Of a stretch of 64,000 nucleotides of DNA, positions 26,537 through 34,361 are shown piece by piece. The DNA is taken from contig JAZOCU010000084.1 in NCBI GenBank assembly GCA_045596625.1, positions 1 through 64,000 on the forward strand, in the 5' to 3' direction. The position numbers were made by a program, and so were the translations under genes. The first letter of the stretch is position 1. Every line of letters begins with the position of its first letter. The notes beneath the pieces are model-generated. The model did no database searches and had not been told where the DNA came from. It saw only the letters and a program-made list of their open reading frames with translations. Source of the DNA: Firm-04 sp045596625. GTDB taxonomy: Bacteria > Bacillota > Clostridia > Oscillospirales > Ruminococcaceae.

Positions 26537-26956
26537 ATGCTCACAGTCCGCAGAGGCGAGATTTATTATGCAGACTTAAGTCCTGTTGTGGGATCGGAGC
26601 AAGGCGGCATCCGACCGGTTCTGATCATACAGAATGATGTGGGCAACCGATACAGTCCCACGGTCATAGCCGCAGCCATCACCAGTCAGAGAGAAAAAGC
26701 GAAGCTGCCAACGCATATCTCGTTGACAGCCTCCAGCTGTGGTCTTTCCAAAGACAGTATTATTCTGTTGGAGCAAATCCGCACGATTGATAAACAGCGG
26801 CTCAAGGAGCGCATGGGTGAGATTCCGCAGGAAGCGATGAAACAGGTGGACTATGCTTTGGAGATCAGCTTTGGACTGATTCCGAGACCGCGTCATGGCG
26901 GTGCCATCCACCAAGCAATATCGGAAGTGTCGAAGCCAGCGGCACCGCAAAGCTGA
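26537..26956 (+). CDS. MazF/PemK-family endoribonuclease toxin, orphan
   Basis: 139 residues; ATG at 26537 has AAAGGAG 8 bases upstream (GTG at 26528 is less likely). MazF fold motifs are RRGEIYYADLSPVVGSEQGG, RPVLIIQND and SPTVIAAAITSQ, then LEQIRTIDKQRL. These enzymes cleave single-stranded mRNA at short sequences. No ribbon-helix-helix antitoxin gene precedes it, where mazE or ndoAI normally lies; the upstream 210 bp contains only the palindrome and AT-rich DNA. The C-terminus is about 20 residues longer than usual and overlaps the convergent ATPase gene by 92 bp. It may be a housekeeping NdoA-like copy or linked to the phage-derived operon. Confidence 0.9.
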   Translation: MLTVRRGEIYYADLSPVVGSEQGGIRPVLIIQNDVGNRYSPTVIAAAITSQREKAKLPTHISLTASSCGLSKDSIILLEQIRTIDKQRLKERMGEIPQEAMKQVDYALEISFGLIPRPRHGGAIHQAISEVSKPAAPQS

Positions 26957-29543
26957 ACAGTACGGCGCAGAGCAGAGGCTTTCCATACAGCGCCGTTGTG
27001 CCGAACAGTAGCCGGATCGGTTCACACCAAAGCGCGGAAGCGGTGACAGCCAAGGAGACCAGAACAGCAAGGATCAGCTTTCCGTTGGAAAAATAGGGTA
27101 CAGTAAACAGCGTACCGGTTTCTTTTTTACATTCAAATACGTGTAAGAGCTGCGAAAGGATCAATGTGACCAAAGCGCCGGTGCGAGCTGTTTCGACAGA
27201 ACCGGTCAGACGCAGTATTGTAGTGAATGCACCCAGTGTGGAAAGTGCAATGAAGATACCTCGGAAGATGATCTTGGAGAGCAGCCCATGGGCAAAAAAG
27301 CTTTCTGCGGCATTTCTCGGCGGTCTGCGCATGATATCCTTTGAGGGAGGCTCCAGACCCAATGCAATGGCGGGCAGACCATCGGTCATCAGATTGACCA
27401 GCAGGATCTGTGTGGGCAGCAGTACCATGGGCATTCCCATGACGAGACCCAGAAACATGGTCAACACCTCACCGATATTGCAGGCGAGCAGATAGCGGAC
27501 AAATTTGCGGATATTGGCATAAACGGTTCGTCCCTGCTCTACCGCAGCGGCAAGGGTATCAAAGCGGTCATCCAGCAGGATCACATCGGCGGCTTGTCGG
27601 GTGACATCGGTGCCGTTTTTGCCCATAGCCACACCGATATCCGCCTCTTTTACGGCAGGAGCATCATTGACACCGTCGCCGGTCATGGTAACGATCCTGC
27701 CTTTTGCGCGCAGTGCCTTGACCAGCCGCAGCTTATGTGCCGGAGTGACTCTGGCAAAAACGCCGTATTGCGTTACACGATCTGCAAGCTGTGCATCGCT
27801 CATTGCATCCAATTCAGCACCGGTCAGCACATTGTGTCCGTTGGGGATGCCGGCTTGCTTTGCCACAGCGGCTGCAGTTTTTGCGTGATCGCCTGTCAGC
27901 ATCATCACTCGAATGCCTGCACGGACGCAATCGGCGACTGCAGCCTTTGCCTGTGCTCTCGGCGGATCCATCATTGCCATCAGACCGAGAAACACCATGC
28001 TCTGCAGCGGATCATTGGAATCCCGGCAATCTTTTTCGGCAAAGGCGAGTACGCGCAATGCCTGTTCGGCATAGAGCTCTGCCTGTGCCATAATGGCTTC
28101 ACGCTTCTGCGGAGTAAGCGGGAGTGTTCTGCCCTGCTCCCGATAGAATCCGCATTGCGGCAGGATGACATCCACCGCACCTTTGCGGCAGGCAAGGAGC
28201 ATTTCCTGCATGGGTTGAGCGCAGAATACGGTCATGGAACGGGTTTCGCTTTCAAAGGGCAGCTCATGCACAAGACGATAACGGGAAAAGCCATCGGCAG
28301 TAAAACTGCATTTGGCTGCTGCAACCAGCAATGCGATCTCTGTGGGATCCCCGACCGTATCCCATTCTCCAGCGGCTTGCAGCGAGCCGCGCTGTCTTGC
28401 GGTATTGCGGACAGTGCCTTTGAGCTTTGCATGATTGCATAATACAGCACAGCGCAGCAGCACAGCCAGATCCGGTTTGGAATGAGGATTGCAGGCAGCC
28501 CCCTTGGCATCAGTCAGTGTACCGGATTTCTGCCAGCCGTTTCCGCTGAGAGAGAAGGCTTCTGTGCCTGCAGTCAAAGCGCAGACCGTCATTTTGTTTT
28601 CGGTAATGGTACCGGTTTTGTCGGTGCAGATAACGGAAGCGCAGCCCAGCGTTTCCACAGCATGCAGTCGATTGACCAGTGCATTGCGTTTGAGCATCCT
28701 GCGGACAGCCAGTGCCAGCGCAATGGTAACTGTTGCAGGCAGTCCTTCTGGGATGGCAGCAATGGCGATGGTGATTCCGGTCATAAGCATATCGGGAATC
28801 GGCTCACCACGGAGCACACCTGCCAGAAAGACCATAACGCAGACAATTCCGCACAGCAAGGTAACGACTTTTCCAAGCTCAGCCAATCGTTTTTGCAAAG
28901 GGGTCTGACCGCTGTCGATTTCCGAGAGCAGCTGTGAGATCTGTCCCATCTGTGTTTGTTTGCCGATGGCGATAATTTTCGCTTCTGCGCTGCCTCTGGT
29001 GACAGAGGTTCCGGCATAGAGAACATCTGTTCTGCCGATAGCGTTGGAAACAGCACCGTCCTGTTCGGTATGCGGCGCTTTTTCCACAGCACAGGATTCT
29101 CCCGTGAGAATGGATTCCTCAGCCTGCAGATTGCTGCCGGAAAGGATACAAGCATCCGCAGGCACACGATCGCCGGCTTCCAGCAGAATCAGATCCTCAG
29201 TGACCAGCTGGGCAGCAGGCAGAATGACGGGGCTGTCATCACGATAGACCTTTGCCGTCGGTGCCGTCATATTACGCAGAGCAAGGAGCGTCTGTTCGGT
29301 ACGATATTCCTGTATGAAGCCGAGAATGGCGTTGAGCACAACGATAATGCCGATGGTAGCAGCATCGGTATATTCACCTAAAAAAGCAGAAATACCGGCA
29401 GCTCCCATCAGGATCAGTACCATAAGATCTTGAAATTGCGCCAGCAGAATCCTTATAGGATGCGAACGAGGCGGTTCCGCAAGCGTGTTGGCACCTTCCT
29501 GTTGTTGTTTGCGAGCAGCCTCCTTTGAGGATAAACCACGCAT
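26865..29543 (-). CDS. Cation-transporting P-type ATPase, calcium type (IIA)
   Basis: 892-residue pump that should export Ca2+ at the cost of ATP. ATG at 29543 (MRGLSSKEAA) follows AGGGAG by 8 bases. Phosphorylation motif DKTGT at 308-312, actuator LTGES (about 146-150), PEGLPA in M4, hinge MTGDGVNDAPA, and the M5-M6 ligand pattern NIGEV and NLMTDGLPAIALGLEPP, which match SERCA-type calcium sites. Ten membrane segments are visible. The 3' end runs 92 bp into the MazF-like gene on the other strand, so the two transcripts can pair. Confidence 0.93.
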   Translation of the reverse strand: MRGLSSKEAARKQQQEGANTLAEPPRSHPIRILLAQFQDLMVLILMGAAGISAFLGEYTDAATIGIIVVLNAILGFIQEYRTEQTLLALRNMTAPTAKVYRDDSPVILPAAQLVTEDLILLEAGDRVPADACILSGSNLQAEESILTGESCAVEKAPHTEQDGAVSNAIGRTDVLYAGTSVTRGSAEAKIIAIGKQTQMGQISQLLSEIDSGQTPLQKRLAELGKVVTLLCGIVCVMVFLAGVLRGEPIPDMLMTGITIAIAAIPEGLPATVTIALALAVRRMLKRNALVNRLHAVETLGCASVICTDKTGTITENKMTVCALTAGTEAFSLSGNGWQKSGTLTDAKGAACNPHSKPDLAVLLRCAVLCNHAKLKGTVRNTARQRGSLQAAGEWDTVGDPTEIALLVAAAKCSFTADGFSRYRLVHELPFESETRSMTVFCAQPMQEMLLACRKGAVDVILPQCGFYREQGRTLPLTPQKREAIMAQAELYAEQALRVLAFAEKDCRDSNDPLQSMVFLGLMAMMDPPRAQAKAAVADCVRAGIRVMMLTGDHAKTAAAVAKQAGIPNGHNVLTGAELDAMSDAQLADRVTQYGVFARVTPAHKLRLVKALRAKGRIVTMTGDGVNDAPAVKEADIGVAMGKNGTDVTRQAADVILLDDRFDTLAAAVEQGRTVYANIRKFVRYLLACNIGEVLTMFLGLVMGMPMVLLPTQILLVNLMTDGLPAIALGLEPPSKDIMRRPPRNAAESFFAHGLLSKIIFRGIFIALSTLGAFTTILRLTGSVETARTGALVTLILSQLLHVFECKKETGTLFTVPYFSNGKLILAVLVSLAVTASALWCEPIRLLFGTTALYGKPLLCAVLFSFAVPLASTLPILLGGWHRHDAVSESVQS

Positions 29544-29617
29544 ATACAAAGCTCCCTTCTGTATCAACTGATAGGATTGTATGAATGGGATTCAAGGGAA
29601 TATGCGTGCTGTCCCTC

Positions 29618-29646
29618 TTGACTTGCAGGGAAAAAATGGATATAAT
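29618..29646 (+). promoter_or_regulatory. Promoter of the first cyclophilin-like gene
   Basis: -35 TTGACT (29618-29623), 17-bp spacer, consensus -10 TATAAT (29641-29646). Confidence 0.85.
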
Positions 29647-29735
29647 AGTAGTCGTGCTGTATCTGAGGAAGAAAGACGGCGCATTTCTTTTTTCCGAAGA
29701 TTCATAAACCGTGAAAAGAAAGGAATTCTAATCTC

Positions 29736-30560
29736 ATGAGAAGAACCAATCCGGCAGCAGGATTGCCCACCGGCACCGCCAAAATGATCAAGGTGCTGAC
29801 CATTATGGCAGCATTTACGCTGTTAATGTCACTGCTTTGTTCGGTGTGGTATTCCTTGTCCGACAATATTACAGCAACCTTGAATCTGGATGAGGTGCAT
29901 CTGATCCAGCTTGAGGAGCCGCAGGCAGGGGATCCCATTGCGATCATGCATACCACGATGGGGGATATGACCTATGTGCTGTATCCGGAGGAATGTCCGA
30001 AGGCAGTAGAAAATTTTATTGCTCTTGCAAACAGCGGCTATTACGATCAGACCTATGTATTCCGTGTGGAACAGGAAATTTTCTTTTCCGGCGGCAGCCC
30101 CACGAAAGAGGGAATATTGACGGAGGAAGCCGCAGCGCAGTCGCAGGAGCTTGTCCCCCGTGAGCTGACCCCGAATCTCTGGCCGCTGCGCGGAGCACTG
30201 TGTGCATTGACAACCACAACCGATGCCAACTTCTGGCAGCTGCTGACCAAAACCGAGCAGTATTATAACGGCAGCCGGTTTCTTGTGGTGGATACCATTG
30301 AAATGACCGAGGAGATCAAAACCGGACTGCTTGAGGGCAATAATAGTGATAATCCGGTTGCGAAAGCGTTCGTTGAACATGGCGGGATTCCGAATTATTC
30401 ACAGCAGCTCACGATCTTCGGTCAGCTTTATGAGGGATTTGAAGTGCTGGATGCCATCACGCAAGTGCAGCTTCAAGGTGAAGAAAATGCAATGCGTCCT
30501 GTGGAGGATATTGTGATCACATCGGTGGAAATCGGCGAATTTCAGTCGAAATCGGAATAA
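29736..30560 (+). CDS. Membrane-anchored cyclophilin-like protein, probably not catalytic
   Basis: 274 residues: a cytoplasmic Pro/Lys-rich start, one membrane anchor (about 17-38) and an extracellular cyclophilin fold (MHTTMGDMTYVLYPEECPKAVENFIALANSGYYDQTYVFRV). The cyclophilin catalytic FHR is replaced by FRV and the GGD of the active site by GGS, so prolyl isomerase activity is doubtful. The intact homologue lies 180 bp downstream and was probably the parent of a duplication. Likely an extracytoplasmic folding or binding protein. Confidence 0.82.
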   Translation: MRRTNPAAGLPTGTAKMIKVLTIMAAFTLLMSLLCSVWYSLSDNITATLNLDEVHLIQLEEPQAGDPIAIMHTTMGDMTYVLYPEECPKAVENFIALANSGYYDQTYVFRVEQEIFFSGGSPTKEGILTEEAAAQSQELVPRELTPNLWPLRGALCALTTTTDANFWQLLTKTEQYYNGSRFLVVDTIEMTEEIKTGLLEGNNSDNPVAKAFVEHGGIPNYSQQLTIFGQLYEGFEVLDAITQVQLQGEENAMRPVEDIVITSVEIGEFQSKSE

Positions 30561-30618
30561 ATTGCAGCAAAAATAAGAAAATCTTTTGCAAAAATTACGA
30601 AAAAGTTAAGAATTGACT

Positions 30619-30647
30619 TTACAAATTTTGCAAGCTGTGTTATAATA
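30619..30647 (+). promoter_or_regulatory. Promoter of the cyclophilin lipoprotein gene
   Basis: -35 TTTACA (30619-30624), 17-bp spacer, -10 TATAAT (30642-30647). Confidence 0.8.
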
Positions 30648-30742
30648 GGATGTACTTGTGTGGGATCGGTGCGCCCATTTGCGCCTGTTTGCAGATCCTG
30701 CCGAACAACGAAAACGAAATCGATTAAGAGGAGCTTTGTGCT

Positions 30743-31519
30743 ATGCGTAAGCATTTTTGGACAAAAGTTGTTGCCGCAACGCTTTGCTGTGCCATGACGT
30801 TGCCGACATTTTGCGCCTGTAATAAGGAAGTTACACTGGAAAACGAAGGCATTGTGAATTTCACGGAGCCGCAGCAGGGCGAAGAGATCGTTGTGCTCAC
30901 CATCAAGGATTATGGCGATGTGAAGATCAAGCTGTTCCCGGAGGAGACTTCGAAGGGCGTCGAGAATTTCAAGAAGCTGGTGGAAAGCGGCTTTTATGAT
31001 GAACTGATCTTCCATCGTGTGGTAGATGGCTTTGTCATTCAGGGCGGCGATCCCAAAGGCAACGGTACCGGCGGTGAGGATGCATGGGGCGGCAATGGCT
31101 TTGCCCAGACTCTCTCCGGTAATCTGCAGCATTATGTAGGCGCTGTGGCATATGCCATCGGCGGCGACAAGCTGAATAAGAGTCAGTTTTATATTGTCAC
31201 CGGTGAGGAGATCAACGAGGACTACATGAAGCTGATGGAATCCACTTACGGCAAAGCCTTCAGTGATACTGTGAAGAAGATGTACTATCAGTTCGGCGGA
31301 CAGCCCTATCTGGATGGCGGCTATGAGATATTCGGACAGGTCTTTGACGGTCTGGAGCATTGTCTTGCCATTCAAAAGGTACAGGTAAATGGCGACAGCA
31401 AGCCGCTTTCGGCGATCGTCATTGAAAAGGCGGTTGTGACCGAATATGATGGCAGCGGTGTGAACTGGCTCAACAGCAAGGGCGAACCGCAGAGTGTTGC
31501 TGCCAAGAAAGCAGAGTAA
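30743..31519 (+). CDS. Peptidyl-prolyl cis-trans isomerase (cyclophilin type), lipoprotein
   Basis: 258 residues with a signal peptide ending TLPTFCAC, a plausible lipobox, so anchored outside the membrane by a lipidated Cys. The cyclophilin core is complete: ENFKKLVESGFYDELIFHRVVDGFVIQGGDPKGNGTGG (FHR catalytic Arg), YAIGGDKLNKSQFYIVTG and GGYEIFGQVFDG. It should assist folding of secreted proteins, such as the dockerin enzymes. AGGAG precedes the ATG by 9 bases. Confidence 0.92.
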   Translation: MRKHFWTKVVAATLCCAMTLPTFCACNKEVTLENEGIVNFTEPQQGEEIVVLTIKDYGDVKIKLFPEETSKGVENFKKLVESGFYDELIFHRVVDGFVIQGGDPKGNGTGGEDAWGGNGFAQTLSGNLQHYVGAVAYAIGGDKLNKSQFYIVTGEEINEDYMKLMESTYGKAFSDTVKKMYYQFGGQPYLDGGYEIFGQVFDGLEHCLAIQKVQVNGDSKPLSAIVIEKAVVTEYDGSGVNWLNSKGEPQSVAAKKAE

Positions 31520-31618
31520 GCTGTTTTGTATCGCGGCACAAGAAGTGTGCAGGGGACAGAAAGAAATACCCCTGTCGCTTTTGACATTCGAAAACCAACA
31601 AAGCAAGGAGATAATACC

Positions 31619-32929
31619 GTGAAATCATCCGACAGATTTGTCATCAAGGGCGGTCGGAGACTGGTAGGCGAGGTAGAGATCAGCGGTGCGAAGAATGCAG
31701 TCGTAGCGATCCTGCCGGCAGTCCTGCTCTGCGATGAGCCTTGTGTGATTGAAAATGTCCCGGATATCAGCGATGTCGTCATAAGCCTTCAGATCCTGGA
31801 GGAGCTTGGTGCCGTTGTTGAAAAGCTGGGGCCTCATACCTACCGAATTGATGCAACCGGTATCAACAGCACCTGTGTACCCTATGAAAGTGCTCGAAGA
31901 ATGCGCGCTTCCTATTATTTCATGGGTGCACTGCTGGGACGGTTCAGCAAAGCCCGTGTTTCCATGCCCGGCGGATGTCCATTGGGTGCCCGCCCCATCG
32001 ACCAGCATCTGAAAGCGTTTCAGAAGCTGGGCGCACAATGCAAGCTGGAACAGGGCATGGTAGATCTTTCTGCAGATCCGCTGAAGGGCAACCAGATCTT
32101 TTTTGATGTGGTCACAGTGGGTGCGACTGTCAATGCGATTCTGGCAGCAGTCAAGGCAGAGGGACTTACCGTGATCGGCAATGCGGCAAAGGAACCGCAT
32201 ATTGTAGATCTGGCAAGCTTTTTGAACTCCATGGGTGCCGATATCATCGGTGCCGGCACCGATACGATCAAGATCCGTGGTGTCAGATATCTGCACGGCA
32301 CGGATTATCCGATCATTCCCGACCAGATCGAAGCAGGTACCTATATGGTAGCGGCAGCGGCAACGGGCGGTAATGTGCTGGTGAAGAATGTTACGGTACG
32401 GCATCTGAGTTCCATCATCAGTGTGATGGAAAAGATTGGTGTGCAGATCGAAGCGGACGAAGAGCGCGATCAGGTGCGCGTGTTTACCGATGGCCCGCTG
32501 ATTAAGACCAATGTCAAGACCCGTCCTCATCCCGGCTTCCCGACAGATATGCAGCCGCAAATTTCTACGCTGCTTTGTCTGGCAGAGGGGACAAGCATGG
32601 TGAAAGAGGATGTATCGGAGCAGCGGTTCCAGTATGTCGATGAGCTGCGTCGTATGGGTGCTGACATTCAAGTGGATGGCAAGGTTGCCGTCATTGAGGG
32701 AACCGGCAGATTGACCGGAGCACCGGTCAAGGCCTGTGATCTGCGTGCAGGTGCTGCATTGATGATCGCAGGACTTGCAGCATCCGGTGTGACTTATATT
32801 GAGGATATTTTCCATATTGAACGTGGTTATGCCGATATGGTCGGTAAGCTGCGGGCATTGGGCGCAGAAATTGCCAAGGAAACGCATCCCGATGATGCAG
32901 AACCTTTGCTGCAGGAAAATGTCAGCTGA
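31619..32929 (+). CDS. murA: UDP-N-acetylglucosamine 1-carboxyvinyltransferase
   Basis: First committed step of peptidoglycan synthesis: transfers enolpyruvate from PEP to UDP-GlcNAc. 436 residues from a GTG at 31619 with AAGGAG 8 bases upstream. Motifs are GGRRLVGEVEISGAKNAVVAILPA, the catalytic loop MPGGCPLGARPIDQHL with Cys120 (the fosfomycin target), and late FPTDMQPQ and GAALMIAGLAASG. Length typical. A Cys rather than Asp suggests fosfomycin sensitivity. Confidence 0.96.
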   Translation: MKSSDRFVIKGGRRLVGEVEISGAKNAVVAILPAVLLCDEPCVIENVPDISDVVISLQILEELGAVVEKLGPHTYRIDATGINSTCVPYESARRMRASYYFMGALLGRFSKARVSMPGGCPLGARPIDQHLKAFQKLGAQCKLEQGMVDLSADPLKGNQIFFDVVTVGATVNAILAAVKAEGLTVIGNAAKEPHIVDLASFLNSMGADIIGAGTDTIKIRGVRYLHGTDYPIIPDQIEAGTYMVAAAATGGNVLVKNVTVRHLSSIISVMEKIGVQIEADEERDQVRVFTDGPLIKTNVKTRPHPGFPTDMQPQISTLLCLAEGTSMVKEDVSEQRFQYVDELRRMGADIQVDGKVAVIEGTGRLTGAPVKACDLRAGAALMIAGLAASGVTYIEDIFHIERGYADMVGKLRALGAEIAKETHPDDAEPLLQENVS

Positions 32930-32945
32930 ATCAAGGATAATGCAA

Positions 32946-32971
32946 AAAGGGCGAAAGAAATTTCGCCCTTT
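32946..32971 (+). terminator. Weak hairpin after murA
   Basis: 11-bp stem AAAGGGCGAAA with its complement closed by a GAAA tetraloop, followed only by TTTGTC. Termination is probably partial. Confidence 0.5.
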
Positions 32972-33031
32972 GTCTATCGGGCGGTAAGAATACCGAAGGA
33001 AAATCTCAGAATGTAAGAAAGGAACGGATGT

Positions 33032-33814
33032 ATGGCACGGTTATATTCGTTATTCAGCTCCAGCAAGGGCAACGCAACGTATATCGGAACGCCGCAGGGC
33101 GGTGTGCTGATCGATGCAGGTGTCAGCTATCGTCGTCTGGCACAGGCAATGGAGCGCTGTGGTCTTGCGCTGTCTGCCATACAGGGCGTTTTTATCACCC
33201 ACGATCATTCCGATCATGTGCGCGGCTTGAAGGTGCTTTCGGAGCAGCTGAAGGTGCCGATCTACGGACAGGGCAAAACATTGCGCAACCTGATCGATCA
33301 TGATGCGATCTCTGCATCTGCGACGTTGCAGGAAATGAATCAGACCATTTATCTGGCAGATCTGGCACTTACGGCATTTGTGACTCCCCATGATACCGTG
33401 CAGAGCTGCGGATATCGGGTGCAGATGCCCGATGGCAGGATCTGTGCTGTATGTACGGATCTGGGCCATGTAACAAAAACAGTGGAGGATGCGCTGACAG
33501 GCTGCGATCTGGTGCTGCTGGAGGCAAACTATGATGAGCAGATGCTGCGGGCAGGACGGTACCCGCCCTATGTGAAAAAGCGGATCCTCTCGAAAGTGGG
33601 GCATTTGTCCAATACGGATTGTGCACAGCAGGTACGAAAACTGATCGAAAGCGGCACGACCCGACTGATTCTGGGACATCTGAGTCAGGAGAATAATCGT
33701 CCCGGATTGGCGGAGAAAGCAGTCTCTGATGCGCTAGCGGGATTGTGTCGGGGGAAAGATTATCTGCTGGAGGTTGCCAAAGTAGAAACCAACGGGGAGA
33801 TGACGGTCTTTTGA
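33032..33814 (+). CDS. walJ: MBL-fold metallohydrolase, YycJ/WalJ-like
   Basis: 260 residues of metallo-beta-lactamase fold. Metal motif THDHSDH (HxHxDH), with later PHDT, VCTDLGH and EANYDE, LGHLSQENN. It resembles WalJ/YycJ, which accompanies the WalKR cell-wall system, although walKR is not beside it here. WalJ proteins are thought to be nucleases or to coordinate division with replication; exact role unsettled. The gene overlaps rlmH by one base, so they are probably coexpressed. Confidence 0.88.
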   Translation: MARLYSLFSSSKGNATYIGTPQGGVLIDAGVSYRRLAQAMERCGLALSAIQGVFITHDHSDHVRGLKVLSEQLKVPIYGQGKTLRNLIDHDAISASATLQEMNQTIYLADLALTAFVTPHDTVQSCGYRVQMPDGRICAVCTDLGHVTKTVEDALTGCDLVLLEANYDEQMLRAGRYPPYVKKRILSKVGHLSNTDCAQQVRKLIESGTTRLILGHLSQENNRPGLAEKAVSDALAGLCRGKDYLLEVAKVETNGEMTVF

Positions 33815-34287
33815 TGCGAATCACATTGCTGACAGTCGGCAAGCTGAAGGAGCGTTGGCTGCAGGAGGCTTGCGCAGAATACACCAAACGCCTGAATCGC
33901 TATTGCAAGCTCCAATTGATCGAGCTGCCGGAAGCAAGGCTGCCGGAATGCCCTTCTGAGGGAGAAATTATCCGTGCATTGCAAACGGAAGGTGAACAGA
34001 TCCTCCGCCATGCAGAGGGAGAGCTGATTGCATTATGCATTGAGGGAAAACCTTGCACCAGCGAGGTGTTTTCTACCTATCTGACCGAGCCTGCCCTGCG
34101 GGGTTGTTCGGCATTGACCTTTGTGATCGGAAGCAGTCATGGCTTGGCGGATGCTGTAAAGCAGGCTGCCGCCAAACGATGTTCCTTTTCGCCTATGACG
34201 TTTCCTCATCAGCTTGCACGTGTCATGCTGCTGGAGCAGATCTATCGTGGATATCAGATCGCAGAGGGCGGAAAATACCATAAATGA
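33814..34287 (+). CDS. rlmH: 23S rRNA (pseudouridine-1915-N3)-methyltransferase
   Basis: 157 residues, SPOUT-class methyltransferase that modifies the 23S pseudouridine at 1915 in assembled ribosomes. Motifs are MRITLLTVGKLKERW, ALCIEGKPCTSEVFS, TFVIGSSHGLADAV and the C-terminal FPHQLARVMLLEQIYRGYQIAEGGKYHK, nearly identical to the family ending. ATG overlaps the WalJ-like stop by one base (TGATG). Confidence 0.97.
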   Translation: MRITLLTVGKLKERWLQEACAEYTKRLNRYCKLQLIELPEARLPECPSEGEIIRALQTEGEQILRHAEGELIALCIEGKPCTSEVFSTYLTEPALRGCSALTFVIGSSHGLADAVKQAAAKRCSFSPMTFPHQLARVMLLEQIYRGYQIAEGGKYHK

Positions 34288-34296
34288 TTCCAAGAA

Positions 34297-34335
34297 AAAA
34301 CGCTGTATCGGAGAACAACTCCGATACAGCGTTTT
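34297..34335. terminator. Bidirectional terminator
   Basis: Perfect 17-bp stem (AAAACGCTGTATCGGAG and complement), 5-base loop, T-tract on both sides; ends rlmH and the convergent pectate lyase. Confidence 0.93.
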
Positions 34336-34361
34336 GATTTTTGTTGTTGTCTGCGATTGCC

